From the NCBI GenBank assembly GCA_903632075.3, contig CAHIKZ030002090.1, forward strand, positions 3,571,001-3,635,000: DNA of 64,000 nt. Direction: 5' to 3'. Below are positions 53,955-64,000 of this stretch, in pieces; within the stretch, counting starts at the first letter, position 1, and every line of letters starts with the position of its first letter. The notes beneath the pieces are model-generated. The model searched no databases and was not told the DNA's origin. It worked only from the letters and a program-made list of their open reading frames with translations. Made by a program: the position numbers and the translations under genes. Source of the stretch: Acanthosepion pharaonis. Taxonomy: Eukaryota; Mollusca; Cephalopoda; Sepiida; Sepiidae.

Positions 53955-54800
53955 ATTTTTGTATCATTTCACCCCAAACAAGGCAAGAATGCCGCCAGTG
54001 CGCAGGAATTGCAGTAAGTGAAAATGAAAGCGACGACGGAGAATAGAGAGACTTGAGGAAAGGACAAAAAATGAACGGGGTTCAAGAAGACAGAAGATGG
54101 CGATTAATGCTGCTTTTAAATTTTTGAAGATTGTAGTTATTAGGAAAGCAAGTTAAAAGAAAGGAGTTCTACAGGTGGAAAGTGCGAGAAAAGAAATTGT
54201 TGGTGTAGAAGTGGCGGTTGCATTTAGCTATTTCAACAGTAAACGGGTGGGACCTAGATGCCAATCTAGTAGAACGCTTAAATTCACGCATTCGGAGCAC
54301 CAGGGAAAATAGCTCGACAGAGCGGTTGCGATGAAAATATTTGTCGAAAAGAAGCCAGGACACGTCGCTGAGAAAGTGACTGAAGTCGAGATTTCCTGGT
54401 CAGAATCGTTTATATTACAAATCCTTCTTAGGATTTTGTCAAGAATTTGGAGATGTACGAAAAAAGCACGAGACCAGATATGCACGGACGAATGGTGGAT
54501 TTGCAAATATTAGGTTGGTGCAAAAATAATGTCGTTTTTGACGTTCAACTTAACGTCAAAAAACGACATTATTTTTGCACCAACCTAATGTTTCAAGATG
54601 GATTCTGACGATTCTGCTACGACACAGTGACCCAACTTCGCTTATCGTAGATGCAGCTATTGATTCGATATCATCGATCTACTTCAAGTCAGTGGAACAC
54701 ATGAGACGTAGCGTTTCGCTCTTCTGGGGTCCAGCATCAGCCAGGATGTTGCCAATTAATTCATAAATGGACGATCTGTAGGGTTTATTCAACCGTTCTT
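53955..54800 (-). pseudogene. LINE family A, RT fragment to 3' end
   Basis: Minus strand: STDLK.IDDIESIAASTISE (54,640-54,700), LDKILRRICNINDSDQEIST, ATCPGFFSTNIFIATALSSY, RMREFKRSTRLASRSHPFTV, NNFFSRTFHL, then the 3' UTR with CCTTGTTTGGGGTGAAATGA at about 53,967. It reaches further upstream in the RT than most copies. Interrupted by the MITE at 54,511-54,587. Confidence 0.85.
54511..54587. mobile_element. palindromic mariner-derived MITE (MADE1-like)
   Basis: The left arm TAGGTTGGTGCAAAAATAAT, GTCGTTTTTGACGTT and the right arm are reverse complements except for one extra base, around a 5-bp loop. The ends match the mariner terminal repeat family known from Hsmar1/MADE1 in vertebrates. TA at both edges is the expected target duplication. 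It has inserted into the LINE copy, whose text resumes after it (CAAGATGGATTCTGACG, as at 57,765). Confidence 0.9.
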
Positions 54801-56245
54801 TCTCATTTGAAAATCGACCAATTTCTCGAAAACGGGTGGATTAACGGGTGTCGCAAATGTGGATTGCCATCTAGATCGATGCCGGTAATTGCACACATAT
54901 GTAAGAGGGTGCTGGCCCTGTTTAAACTTTTAAATGCATGAAGTTATAGGATGGTGATTTGGAGGGACTACGAATTGGATAACAATTATTAAAATTCTCA
55001 GGAGGGTAGATTGAATGGCTGAGAAAAAAATTAAAAACGAATCGCATTAAAATTTAGGTTTTAAAATAATAGAATGAAGTTAAGGAAAATCGAACTCAGA
55101 TTTAACGAGACAAGATTCCATAAAACTGTGCAAAACCAAGAAACCCAACCCTATCTACATCCCGCCGACGATTAATTACTTAAGTCTCGGAAAACTAGAA
55201 TCCGGACGTTTGTTTACATTCGCTACCAGTAGAAAACGTATGTGGCCATGGAAAATAATGATCTTAATTATACAATAAAACAAAACATCTGTCTTGTGTT
55301 AAACCCTAAGATTTGGGATATGTTTATATTGATCACCCAAGAACTCAATTATCTTTACAGAACGATAACTAGGAAGATTTTAAACATATAAAGAAAATAC
55401 CAGATGGGTAATAAGCAAGATCGCTTAAGATTAAGATGTTCCGTTTCTGCGATAATCGTCTGCAATTATAATTATCATTAACTTTCTTTCTGGCGGAGTA
55501 TCTTTCGCCAGTAAGAAAAGTCAAATGGTCAATTTAAGGGAATATGGAGATAATGAAAGTAGGCATTGTGAATTGTTTTTTTTTCTGTGGCCTGGCTCGA
55601 TAAAGATTAGTGGTAATTTTTCCGAGTTTCCGGCAGACACGCGAAACACACTGCAGTAGGGTATTGATATTCAATAGCTAATAGAGCCATTTTATTCAAT
55701 CATTTTTTTCGTTATATTCAATAAACTTGTTGCTGTCAACATTGTTGTGCATTTTATTGAAGGAGTTCTTATTCCAACCTGAAATCCGACGTGCGTACAG
55801 ATGAAAGTGAGAAAAATTTACCACGGCTACAGGTGGGAATTACGCAGTCTTGTCTTTGGTTCAAAACATATATAAGGGGTTCATACTATAATTTGCTGTC
55901 AATCACGATAATGTAGGATTTGGTAGATGCAAAATCAGCATTATCGAGAGGACACACCAGCCCTCAATCAAAAAAGAAAAGCAAAGCTAACGACCGAGAG
56001 AACAAAAAAGAGGAAAAGTGACTGAGCTCGGAGCCGGGGGAGTGTGGTGTATAAGTTGAGAAGTGATAGGTGTGTTGTTAGACGTGTAAACGACAGTAGG
56101 TTATAAATATACAAGCGCATATATATTTTTAATGGATTTTTTTAAAAATCCGATATTATTTCTTACTATAAAAATAACCTGTATTAAAAAAATGTCCATT
56201 TTAAAAATCTCACGTGTCAGGTACGAAAATCAAGTACATATAATA
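54801..56245. other. unassigned, no open frames of note
   Basis: 1.4 kb with mixed composition. I find no domain, box pair or match to other repeats of the window. Confidence 0.5.
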
Positions 56246-56249
56246 TAAC

Positions 56250-56505
56250 ATATAATTCCATCCATCCATACATGCATCTCATTAATCCGTCGCTTTAAAT
56301 CCACCCTCCATGAATCCATCACTTTACTCCCATCCATCGATCAATCGTTCGACGATCCATCCATCCATTTCATTAATCCCGCTGTTCCATGAGTCCATCC
56401 TATACTCCCACCTCTCTCCGAATCCATCACTTTACTCACATCCATCCATCCATCCAGCTCATTAATCCCAACCATCCATGAATCCATCCAGTGTGAGTAA
56501 AATAA
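56250..56505. repeat. ATCC-rich degenerate tandem repeat
   Basis: CCATCCATCCAT words alternate with CTCATTAATCC, TGAATCCATCACTTTACTC in a loose unit of roughly 60-70 bp, three to four times. Confidence 0.75.
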
Positions 56506-56725
56506 CAGGGTAGACTGGATTCTTGGATTCTGGAGAAGGTTTAATGCGAATTCCAATTCGTGGAAAAGCCAACGGGAAATCAATCCAATATCTGATGTAT
56601 AAGATGAAGTTGCTAACGAGAGAGGGATCATGTTTCTAAGTCATCTTACATGTCGTATCGGTCAGGAATTAGGATCATTTTTACAAAATGAGCGATCTTG
56701 CTGTAGTTGTTGCTATTTTTTTTTC

Positions 56726-56728
<3 letters not shown>

Positions 56729-56777
<49 letters not shown>
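56729..56777. repeat. (TA)n microsatellite
   Basis: About 24 TA units. Confidence 0.97.
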
Positions 56778-56779
<2 letters not shown>

Positions 56780-56781
<2 letters not shown>

Positions 56782-57078
56782 CGTGCTATGGGTAAATTGT
56801 CACCGTTTTTAATTTCGCGCATGCGCCTTGTTTGTTTTTGATTTTGTCGACTGCGCAGTATAGTAGGGTCAGTTAGGCATCGTCTGTGAGAAAAAGAGCA
56901 CCATGATGCAATTCACCCCGACAGAAATTTGGAAACAGCATGTATTCCTTGGTATACGTACCGGAAACTCCATTATGAACATTTATTTCAAAAATATTAT
57001 TCCAAAGTGAAAAAAAAATGCTGTTAGATTTAAGTGGGGCATTTGCCAAATGGAAGTGTGGATAGTGTAAAAGATATC
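56780..57078. other. unassigned
   Basis: No recognised structure. Confidence 0.4.
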
Positions 57079-57079
57079 G

Positions 57080-57450
57080 ACGCCGAAAGTGTAATCAGCG
57101 AACCAAATTCCAGCTTCTTCTACGTTTACTTTGATGTGGTTCTACAGAAGGATACCGAGAATACTATGGACGAAACATGTAAGCAACGGTGGAGTTTTAA
57201 GGAAAATTAAATCAAAAACTTCTACTTAGAATCAAAAAGTAGCAGTTGAAAATTCTGGAACACGTAATGAAGAAACACGGCTTGAAAAATTTGACACTCA
57301 CTGGGCACATTGAAAGCACGGGCGGGGGTCAGTAACGAGTAACTTACCTAGAGATCTTCTGTAAATGGATGGTAGAACATGAGTGGGGGAGATAGTAAAA
57401 AATATAAACATTGCTAAAAGCTACAATGGTTAGGAAGTTGAGGAGAGCCA
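57080..57450 (+). pseudogene. RTE LINE C-terminal region
   Basis: Plus-strand pieces: WFYRRIPRILWTKHVSNGGV, LRKIKSK, then frameshifted QLKILEHVMKKHGLEKFDTL, TGHIESTG, LPRDLL. They match the RMLRIPWT.HVSNEEVL and FLGHIMRKEGLENLTLTG blocks of the family. Confidence 0.8.
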
Positions 57451-57479
57451 TGATCGTCCACAAAGAAAAAGTAAGCTAC

Positions 57480-57800
57480 GTCTATCTATTTTAGCTGTAA
57501 AAGGACGAGACCTATTTGCCAATCTAGTAGGCTTAAATTCATGCGATCGAGATAGCAAGGAGGAGAGCTCATCAGAACAAATGCCATAAAAAGGTTTATA
57601 GAAAAGACAAAGTGAAGCCACTTAACGGCGGTAGGAAAGCGACTGAAGTCGTGATATTAGTACAGAATATTCTTTGAATTTTTTCAAGAATCTCGTGATA
57701 TATATCTGGTCTTGTGTCCCGGATATATTCAATAGAAGGACAAATGGTAGATGTATAAACACACAAGATGGATTCTGACGTGGAAAATTGTTTGACATGA
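57480..57800 (-). pseudogene. LINE family A RT C-terminal fragment
   Basis: Minus strand: FVLLLNISGTQDQIYITRFL, KKFKEYSVLISRLQSLSYRR (57,622-57,720) and MASLCLFYKPFYGICSDELS, SLLSRSHEFKPTRLANRSRP (57,510-57,621). Confidence 0.8.
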
Positions 57801-57844
57801 CATCCAACGAAGGTCTTTCTCTATGTAAAACATGTGCTATTTCA

Positions 57845-57893
57845 AACCTTAGGTGTCTGGCTGGGACAAGGGAGGAAATGTGTATACAACAGA

Positions 57894-57942
<49 letters not shown>

Positions 57943-59130
57943 TGGCGCATGGGAACATCAACAATCCTTGTTGTAGTTGGAGCCCTAGGATTGGTTGGAA
58001 AAGATTCCAGTAGACTAATTGAAGGGATTCCTGGAAGCCCATGCCTCAAAGAAATACAAAAAATTGTTCTCACAAGTACAGCCCATACTTTACGAAGAGC
58101 TTTATCTATGTAATTTTCTTTTTTTTTTTTGTCAGTGGAAAGTGTCATCATGCCATTTTTAACTTTAGGTCTCTGGGCGGGACCCGGAAAGAAATGTTTA
58201 CACGCCAAAAATCAAAGGAAATAAAAACAATAATAATAATCTTTAAAGAGATACAAAAAATTGTTCTTACGAGTACAGCCCACACCTTACGAAGGTCTTT
58301 ATCTCTTTAAAATATGTTTTTTGTTTTGTCAGTGGAAAATGTCATGATGCCATTTCTAACCTTAGGTCTCTGGGCGGTACCCGGAAAGAAATGTGTTCAC
58401 ACCAGAAATCAAATCAAATAAAATAATAATAATAATAATAATGCTGAAACATTGTGTTATCTCCAAATGCAGATTTTGTGACAAATATCCAGAAACAAAT
58501 GACCATCCTGTAAAGTATTTGGCACCCGTTGAATATATAACTTGGGCCAATATCTGCACTAGAAAAACTGTAACTTTTACGGAAAAAATCCTGCAAGAAA
58601 TTGGTCTGAACACCATACAGACCCGGTTACGGAGATAGGACCAATAACAATTTTATGGGACTTTACAATACACATAGACAGAACTATCAAAGCTAGACCG
58701 CGAAGACAAAATGTTCCTCCTTATTGACATTGCAGTCCCTGCAGACTGCAATGAATCTTTGATAATCTTCAGAAAACTATCAAAATACAATGGCCTTGAA
58801 ATCAAAATCTCAAAAATGTGGCACATGAAGACATCACAATTCCAGCTGGAGCCCTCGGATTCACTGAAAAAAAAACATCCAGTAGACTCATTGAAGCTAC
58901 TCCTAGTAGCTCATGCCTTAAAGAAACACCAAAAAAATTCTCACGAGTTCAGACCACACCTTACGAAAGGCTTTATCTATAGAAAATATGTGATTTTATT
59001 TGATTTTTTTTTTCAAAATTGCTCAGTGGAAATTGTCATGATGCCGTTTCTGACCTTAGGTCTCTGGTCGGGAACCGGAAAAAAAATGAGTATCCACCAG
59101 AAATCAAAGGAAATAAAACAACAATAATAC
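57845..59130 (+). pseudogene. LINE family C: serial 3' ends in the same orientation
   Basis: A non-LTR retrotransposon C-terminus. Readable blocks: a CCHC-like finger CRFCDKYPETNDH (58,471-58,510), LLIDIAVPADCNESLIIFRK and LSKYNGLEIKISKMWHMKT (58,711-58,830), VVGALGLVGKDSSRLIEGIP (57,975-58,030), KEIQKIVLTSTAHTLRRALS (58,049-58,108). The family 3' UTR (CTTAGGTCTCTGGGCGGGAC, CCGGAAAGAAATGTTTACAC) occurs four times, ending near 57,895, 58,235, 58,425 and 59,125, each followed by AAT-rich sequence. Each unit is 5'-truncated. Confidence 0.85.
57893..57940. repeat. (AAT)n microsatellite at a LINE 3' end
   Basis: About 16 AAT units directly after the first family C 3' UTR. Shorter AAT runs follow the other 3' UTR copies. 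Confidence 0.95.
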
Positions 59131-59221
59131 TAAAACTTGTATGAACAACATCTTGATTCTGTACTTATGGGGCAGATGTTATCATCTTTTGGGACTTTTC
59201 TATCAACATATTGACTGAGAG

Positions 59222-59592
59222 ATTCGTTTTCTAGAGCTTATCAACCCTTGCAGGTTATTTAAAGCCAGAAGATATCCTTAGATTGTAGGAGTTTTCTAGA
59301 GATAATCGTCTAGTGATACAAGTTTTACTAATTAACCCATAGTTGGGGGAGAGGTGGATTCATACATTTTCCAATGGTATTTGCGCGTAAATGAATATAA
59401 CGAACCTAACGGAAACTCAGCCCTCCGGTTAACAATTCTGAGCTATTATCCATTACAGCACCCACACATCCAAGCTTACAGCACTTTGTATTCCCAAGTG
59501 GTCACTCATCTAGGTACTGACCAGGCTCGACGTTGCTTAACTTCGTTGGTCATACAGGAATCGGTGTTTCAACGCGATGTGGCTGTAAGCCT
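59222..59592 (-). mobile_element. 5S rRNA/tRNA chimeric SINE, near full length
   Basis: Minus strand: 5S-like head (CATCGCGTTGAAACACCGAT, GAAGTTAAGCAACGTCGAGC, CTGGTCAGTACCTAGATGAG, TGACCACTTGGGAATACAAA), tRNA-like part (GGATGTGTGGGTGCTGTAAT as A-box), body (TATATTCATTTACGCGCAAA) and terminal GGCTTTAAATAACCTGCAAG. The best-preserved 5S head in the window. Confidence 0.9.
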
Positions 59593-59599
59593 TCTATCA

Positions 59600-59890
59600 A
59601 CCCACATCAAACAATACCAGCAAATTGCCAAGGTATTATTATCGATGACAGAAAAGAAAACGTTTGCGCACTGATTGACATGATTTTACCAAGTGACAAA
59701 AACATTCCGGTGAAGGTTTTTGAAGAAAATGATATGGAAATGGAAATAGAAAAAAATGTGGCACTTAAAAACTGAAACTGATCCTGTTGTGGTTGGAGCT
59801 TTGGGTCTGATAAAAAAATGGAACTCAAAAACAAATCAAAAAAATCCTTGTTGTGTCATATCTCCAGGAAATAAAAAAGCAGTTGTAACT
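59600..59890 (+). pseudogene. LINE family C C-terminal fragment
   Basis: Plus strand: KENVCALIDMILPSDKNIPV, KVFEENDMEMEIEKN, then frameshifted VVVGALGLI-like text and FLLCHISRK-like text. Corresponds to 58,711-58,830. Confidence 0.75.
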
Positions 59891-59934
59891 TGACTAACTT
59901 ATATCCTATGAATAGCTTTGCCCAATTAATCTTT

Positions 59935-60405
59935 TCTTAACTTTTTAAATCATTTTCCTCATGCAAGTCAGTAAATCCACTAAGACCCAAAAGGTTACTG
60001 AGTGTGAAAGAATTCGAAAATAGAAATATTATTAAGGCTAAAGTACAGCAGAAGAGTAATTAGGAAGACAGTAGATAAGGATTGTGATTGAATTTAAATT
60101 TTTGAAGATCAAAACTGACCGGAAAGCATGGCGGAAAAAAAAAGTGCGAGAAAAGAAATTGATAGGATCTAGCAATTACATGCTAGCATCTAGCATTTGC
60201 ATCTAGTAATTTCAACTGAAAATTAATGAGATCTTTGTGCTAATCTAGTACTGCACCTTAATTCATAAAGTCCAGGTATCACAGCGAAGAGCTCACAGAA
60301 ACAATTGCGATGAAAGTATTTATACAATTGGCCAAGAGAAGCAAACTTACGGCGGTGAGAAAGTGACTGAAGCCGAGACACACGGTCAGGACCATGCTAT
60401 TTTTT
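59935..60405 (-). mobile_element. LINE family A RT C-terminus and 3' end
   Basis: The 3' UTR end at 59,960-60,010 (GCAAGTCAGTAAATCCACTA), and the coding tail through GCAAACTTACGGCGGTGAGA at 60,340-60,362. Frames are broken by stops. Confidence 0.75.
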
Positions 60406-60504
60406 TTTTTTTTTAATTAAGTGGAAACAACAAAGCATCACATTCTTCTCTCGCTTTAGGTCATTGTCACGTGATTATAAAACAAATGCAGGTCAAAAAT
60501 AGCT

Positions 60505-60508
60505 TATT

Positions 60509-60556
<48 letters not shown>

Positions 60557-60960
60557 TGCCAATTCAAATTGAAAAGGAAATAAAAACCAGCAGACCTGAT
60601 ATTTTCATAAAAAGCAAGAAATTCAGGAAGTTCATGCTTATTGACATAGCAGTACCATCTGAGATTGTCGAGTAATTGTCCAAATACAAGGACCTGGAGA
60701 TCGAGGTTAACAGGATGTGGGGAATGAAGACTGAGACTGTACCAATAGTAATCGGAGCACTGGGCCTCGTGAGAAAAAAGAATGGACAATTTTACTAACA
60801 GCGTGCCAGGTAACATCAATATACAAATTGCCTAGAAGACCGTCCTGCTAGGAACATTCCATATACTAAGAAAAGTGCTATCAATTAAATGACAATTCTC
60901 GTATAGGGCTTAAAGACCATAGTTTGGCTCTACATTATACAAAGCAGGAAGCAAAACATA
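60505..60960 (+). pseudogene. (AAT)n and LINE family C C-terminal fragment
   Basis: An AAT tract at 60,508-60,555, then QIEKEIKTSRPDIFIKSKKF, RKFMLIDIAVPSEIV, LSKYKDLEIEVNRMWGMKTE, TVPIVIGALGLVRKK, ending before an AAT/AATGAT tract at 60,963-61,018. Confidence 0.85.
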
Positions 60961-60962
60961 CA

Positions 60963-61018
60963 TAAATAATAATATTAATAATAATAATAATAATAATGAT
61001 AATAATGATAATAATAAT
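60963..61018. repeat. (AAT)n/(AATGAT)n microsatellite
   Basis: Follows the LINE family C end. Confidence 0.92.
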
Positions 61019-61019
61019 T

Positions 61020-61732
61020 GAACTCAAAGCCGTCGTTTGATTGATCAGATGACAACTTTATTAATTTAAGATTTTTCACTCGCCTAAATTTGTTAGTGGA
61101 AGACATGAACAGAGAACGTGTCTCATTGAACAGCAACGTCTTGCATCAAAATGCATTAAAATGTTAATTACGTTAAAAAAAAAATGGGTGGAGGTTGTTT
61201 ATTTCCAGGTGAAAAGTTCTTGACATACATTGTTTATATGGCTTGCTATTTTGCTGCTGATATTATGCGGGGGGGGGGCTTTTTGGAATTCATTTACATC
61301 ATAGATAATGATGTCCTGCTGCTTTTCATTGGAAACGGATAAGGCGCCAACACTTGGCGCCATTAGTTTCTTGAAGTACAAATTCATCGCTGCTTGAGAA
61401 ACGTCCACGAATTTTTTTTATTTTTTTAATCCTGTTACCTCTGTGTAAATTGGGTAAAGTCAAATACTTCCTATTCAATAGCCAACATGTAATCAATTCA
61501 GAAACAAATAGTAAAAAAGATAAATTTGAAAAAAAAAAGGAGATGCAGAATAAACGGAGAAAGTTCTCCGTCAAATTACTGTAGACATTAGGTTTTACTT
61601 GTCATGGGGTTTTCCTCAAAGTTGTTATGATCCTTTGTAGTTATTTAAAACACTTCTTGATTTCACAAGTTCTGGATACTGTTCAACGGCACCTGTTTGT
61701 ATCTAAGACATTAAATCTCTTTCTGAGTCTTA
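61020..61732. other. unassigned
   Basis: Minus-strand frames (61,199-61,408; 61,326-61,574) show no recognised domain. One includes VSNEKQQDIIIYDVNEFQKA, which I cannot place. Confidence 0.45.
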
Positions 61733-61737
61733 GTAGA

Positions 61738-61973
61738 TGTTATATACCGTATCTATAAACAATAATTGGTATGTCGCAATCCTCATAAATATGTTGGACA
61801 CTATTGTAAGCGGAGGTAATATGTTGTTTAAGTAGTCCACCACTAGCAGTGGTTTACCTACTTCACGCCGCTGGCGAATATTGTATTTTGTTGATATTTA
61901 TAAAGATTACCATTTCATTTCCAACCTCTGTTTTGGTTATTCCTCATTCAGTAACCCTTTCTAGGTTACAACA
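61738..61973. mobile_element. solo LTR with 5-bp target duplication
   Basis: Begins TGTTATATACCG and ends GGTTACAACA (TG..CA ends, 236 bp). It is flanked by GTAGA at 61,733-61,737 and 61,974-61,978. The 5-bp duplication fits an LTR retrotransposon integrase. No similarity to the gypsy LTR at 15.2 and 46.9 kb, so this is a second LTR family. Confidence 0.82.
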
Positions 61974-61997
61974 GTAGATTTGAGAAACCTATTTTTA

Positions 61998-62050
61998 ATC
62001 AATTCTCCCTAAGCAAGGTGATAAAGCCGCTAAGACGCAAGGAGCTGGAG
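61998..62050 (-). mobile_element. LINE family A 3' terminus
   Basis: AATTCTCCCTAAGCAAGGTG, ATAAAGCCGCTAAGACGCAA; the last ~50 bp of the family only. Confidence 0.7.
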
Positions 62051-62344
62051 ATCCAATTTGAGAGAGAAATTCCTGAAAATGTGTTTTTTATAGAAAACAA
62101 AACAAAAAAAATTTCAAGCGACGGTAGAACTGAGTACCGAATTTTAAATCAGGAAACAGCTAATATAACCATTAACATTCTACTTACATATTAATTATTT
62201 TTGCTATGATTTTGTTGAATATCTTATGGAGAGTGCTTGACAGGAGGGAAGTGTTTGTTTATGAAGCTTTTTCCTACGTTTGTTTTTATGTTTTTAATTA
62301 ACAAATTAACAAACCATGAACGCAAACATAAACACAAGTAAACG

Positions 62345-63672
62345 TAATACATTTTCCCCGAACGGTAGAACGACTCGGAGTTTCATGCACAACGCAATCT
62401 TCAGGTCCTGAATTGAGGCTGACCGTGACATAATTTAATAAAATATATCTGATTAACACAATGTTAGCACAGTCCATATATTATACGGGGATTACTGTTA
62501 TTTTTTCTTTCAATTTGTATTTAAAATAAACGGGATCAATATTTTATATTTAGAATAAACAGAAATTAATATTTTATTAAAATTTGTATTTAAAATAAAC
62601 GTACCTATAATTACTTTAAAAAAAATATCAATTCATATATACAAATAGGTAGAAAAAACTAATCAGCTTTAATGGATAATGAATAGCTGAGCTCTCTACA
62701 AATATTTCTGGCAATTAAAGAATGGCAGTAATACACATATAATTACTAAATATTATCTAAATAATACCTAAAACAAAATCTTACAATGTGAAAGGCAATA
62801 GGTGTAATTTATGCCTTGTAGAAAAAATAGGTATCTTAAAACACTTAAATAACCCTAACTTATTAAACAAGTGTTATGGCGGGTGAATTTTTTTTTTCTT
62901 CCACTGTATGAGTTCGAATCCTCGTGGCCAAGTTGTTATAGAGTGGTTTCACAGTGGAGGCTTGTATTTCACTAAGTCGGCCCTAAGAAGGTTCGACGTA
63001 CAAAACGTTAGGAACTTGATATAATAGGTAATGACGCGGAAAAATCTAGTGGTGGTCGCTGATACTTTAGTATCCGACTAACGGTCGTCCGACATCGACT
63101 GACTGACCAACTCCCTAATTGACTCAGCGACTGCTACTACTCCTACTTATTATAGGTGGGAGAGTCTATTAACAATAGAATAGGTGTGTTCCAGTATAAC
63201 AACAAGCGAAATGAATTGATGGTCACATATAGGCATAGAAATAAGTACTTGTTGAAACATACTGAAACTGATTAATTTTTTTCTTTCAACATCTTCTGTT
63301 GGGCAATTATATTTTATATATGAATGTCTTTCCATTAGCTTTAATTAATTTTTTCTACCTATTTCTCTATTTCTTGATAATTTTTTATAGTTATATTTAC
63401 GTTTATTTTAACTAAAAAAATCTAAAAAAAACAAACCATTAATCCTCGTATATTTAAAATATAAACGACAAATCCCGTTTATTTTGCACACAAATTTTTA
63501 AAAATACCCACCCCACAAAACAGTAATCCCCGTATGATATATGGGCTGCGCCAACATTGCATTTATTAAAATTTAAATTATGTAACGGTCAGTCATAATT
63601 CAGCACCTGAAGATTATATTGTTAATGAAATTCGTAGTTGTGTTACAAGGGAAGAAAAAATGTAGATTTATT
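62345..63672. mobile_element. 1.3-kb foldback element, inverted arms about 340 bp
   Basis: The left arm (62,345-62,690) and right arm (63,300-63,672) are colinear inverted copies. Left blocks CAATCTTCAGGTCCTGAATT, GCTGACCGTGACATAATTTA, CCATATATTATACGGGGATT, AAATAAACGGGAT and AATAGGTAGAAAAAACTAAT have, on the right arm's minus strand, TAATCTTCAGGTGCTGAATT, ACTGACCGTTACATAATTT, CCATATATCATACGGGGATT, AAATAAACGGGAT and AATAGGTAGAAAAAATTAAT. The core (62,690-63,300) has no protein frame but contains a B-box-like GAGTTCGAATCCTCG at 62,911. Non-autonomous. Confidence 0.85.
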
Positions 63673-63679
63673 AATATTC

Positions 63680-64000
63680 AGTGTTGCTGACAAAGTTAAC
63701 CTGACCGTTTGTCTCGAAAACGCTCTTCAATCTGTGGTTGACTGGGGCATGAAATGGCGTGTGAATTTTAATGCATCCGAAGCGAAACTTGTTCTCATTT
63801 ACCCATCATAGAGAGACCTCACTGTCTCCTATCAGCATGGTTGATGCTCAACTCCACGCGCCTTCTTGGTCTCACGTTTTCCACTGACCTGAGGTGGACC
63901 AACTACATTGAATCAATAGCTGCATCTACTGCAAGGATAGTTGGTTCTTTGTGTCGCGCCAGAAGATTTTTCTCATCTGAGTCCATCAATCACATCTACA
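63680..64000 (+). pseudogene. LINE family A reverse transcriptase, cut by the window edge
   Basis: Plus strand: VCLENALQSVVDWGMKWRVN, FNASEAKLVLIYPS, STDLRWTNYIESIAASTARI, VGSLCRARRFFSSESINHIY. This is the palm-to-thumb RT region just upstream of the part at 6,250-7,200 (ARFFSSESILQIY). At least two frameshifts. The copy continues beyond 64,000. Confidence 0.85.

Noticed and set aside
61199..61574. Two overlapping minus-strand frames as exons
   Set aside because: No domain, no convincing splice pair, and a poly-G run interrupts the region.

Overview
The window looks like intergenic or intronic DNA of a large, AT-rich, repeat-dense metazoan genome. A cephalopod mollusc, probably octopod, is my best guess. 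The guess rests on the mix seen here: many 3' ends of jockey/CR1-like and RTE-like LINEs, several Penelope-like elements (PLEs), tRNA- and 5S-derived SINEs, mariner relics and long TA, CA and GT microsatellites. There are no bacterial operons, no functional rRNA or tRNA genes and no complete host gene. Almost every open frame is a transposon relic or translated simple sequence. The best candidate for host coding DNA is an acceptor-preceded frame at 39,100-39,473.

Layout. 1-8 kb: two mariner relics (one with a tandemly multiplied left end), a foldback hairpin, a PLE GIY-YIG tail, two LINE fragments and a MITE. 8.5-13.5 kb: the most complete PLE (minus strand), with matching pseudo-LTRs and a microsatellite sea on its 3' side. 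13.8-19.7 kb: RTE LINE relics, two LTR-like insertions, 46-bp and 20-bp minisatellites. 21-28.6 kb: a ~44-bp tandem array, a tRNA SINE, a hammerhead-type ribozyme motif, 5S/tRNA SINEs and a local duplication. 30.3-33.2 kb: two PLEs in opposite orientations. 33.9-41 kb: SINEs, LINE scraps, microsatellites, the candidate exon and a transposase relic. 42.4-47.3 kb: a PLE tail with a 24-bp coding minisatellite, abutting a decayed Ty3/gypsy element. 48-53 kb: a long-TIR element, an RTE reverse transcriptase, PLE-ended tRNA-like units and a four-copy SINE array. 53.5-61 kb: a CpG-rich block, LINE fragments, a palindromic mariner MITE and serial 3' ends of one LINE family. 61.7-64 kb: a solo LTR with a 5-bp target duplication, a ~1.3 kb foldback element and a LINE reverse transcriptase running off the edge.

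The most interesting theme is the PLEs. Their coding parts end in GIY-YIG domains, and their tails carry hairpins of the hammerhead type (CTGANGA, helix, GAAAC). One subfamily carries a tRNA-like box A/box B module between its GIY-YIG end and its tail. Two short noncoding units, at 40.3 kb and 51.1 kb, consist of the same tRNA-like module between inverted and direct PLE tails. They look like SINEs that could move by PLE machinery.
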